This document shows, one piece after another, positions 13,058-13,189 of a DNA stretch of 13,189 nucleotides. A model generated the notes under the pieces. It had not been told where the DNA came from and did no database searches. It was given only the letters and a program-made list of their open reading frames with translations. Both the position numbers and the translations under genes were made by a program. The DNA is from Pseudomonadota bacterium (GTDB lineage: Bacteria; Desulfobacterota; Anaeroferrophillalia; Anaeroferrophillales; Tharpellaceae): contig WFRT01000132.1 in NCBI GenBank assembly GCA_015486445.1, positions 1 through 13,189 on the forward strand, read 5' to 3'. Each line of letters begins with the position of its first letter. Position 1 is the stretch's first letter.

Positions 13058-13189
13058 GTAACTATTCAGCTAGATTTTATCTCCCCTCTTTCAGGAGGGG
13101 GCGGGGGTGGTTTTTCGGAGCGGTTTCGGAAAGATTTCGTTGTTTTTCTTAAGCCGAGCGGGAGCCCATAAGCATTGCAACTGTCTTAA
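13058..13189 (+). mobile_element. MITE-like element, copy 3 (cut by window end)
   Basis: Starts with GTAACTATTCAGC (13058-13070) and matches copies 1 and 2 through the CCCCTC-TTTCAG-GAGGGG hairpin, the G-rich run and the AGATTTC..GTTTTTC arm, up to the central gcattgcaact. It is in the same orientation as copy 2 and about 76 nt upstream of the gyrA start. Its left flank (aaactttttt) resembles that of copy 2. It differs by cttaag after gtttttc and by cttaa at the very end of the window. The right end is outside the window, so its length and duplication cannot be judged. Confidence 0.75.

Noticed and set aside
12929..13171. Plus-strand 80-codon frame running from gyrA into element copy 3
   Set aside because: Crosses the gyrA start, the leader and the element; composition follows the repeat, with no protein motif.

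Overview
This window is a gene-dense, GC-rich chromosomal segment in which every protein-coding gene I can support lies on the minus strand. Three things suggest an anaerobic or facultative deltaproteobacterium (Desulfobacterota / Desulfuromonadia-like): the gap-pgk-tpiA-secG order, a System II (ResB/CcsA) cytochrome c maturation pair, and a small multihaem cytochrome of the c3/c7 type. The exact taxon cannot be fixed from sequence alone.

Read in the direction of transcription (right to left), the layout is as follows. gyrA (DNA gyrase subunit A) is followed after 7 nt by ubiE/menG (quinone C-methyltransferase). Next come elbB (DJ-1/PfpI-like amidotransferase fold) and a small four-haem cytochrome c, each with its own recognisable promoter. 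The resB-ccsA operon follows and ends at a strong hairpin terminator. Then comes the glycolytic/gluconeogenic operon gap-pgk-tpiA, with secG after it ending at another strong terminator. The last gene is an outer-membrane-type lipoprotein with a CsgG/LpoB-like look.

Functionally, gap, pgk and tpiA catalyse three consecutive triose-phosphate steps. ResB and CcsA export and attach haem to apocytochromes, and the four-haem cytochrome nearby is a natural client. UbiE makes the methylated (mena)quinone that would feed electrons to such cytochromes. SecG belongs to the Sec translocon that exports the cytochrome and the lipoprotein.

The most unusual content is non-coding. A family of about 240-260 bp elements with matching GTAAC(T/C)ATTCAGC termini occurs three times: complete at 5197-5455 and 9388-9624, and cut by the window end at 13058-13189. 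They carry internal inverted repeats and no credible gene, and the two complete copies have flush direct repeats of 26 bp and 8 bp. This is the picture of a miniature inverted-repeat transposable element (MITE). The copies sit in sensitive places: the leader of gap, the exact stop codon of ubiE (which the element rebuilds without changing the protein), and just upstream of gyrA. A second notable point is that the glyceraldehyde-3-phosphate dehydrogenase lacks the residues usually linked to NAD specificity. I saw no CRISPR array, tRNA, rRNA, phage gene or complete transposase gene.
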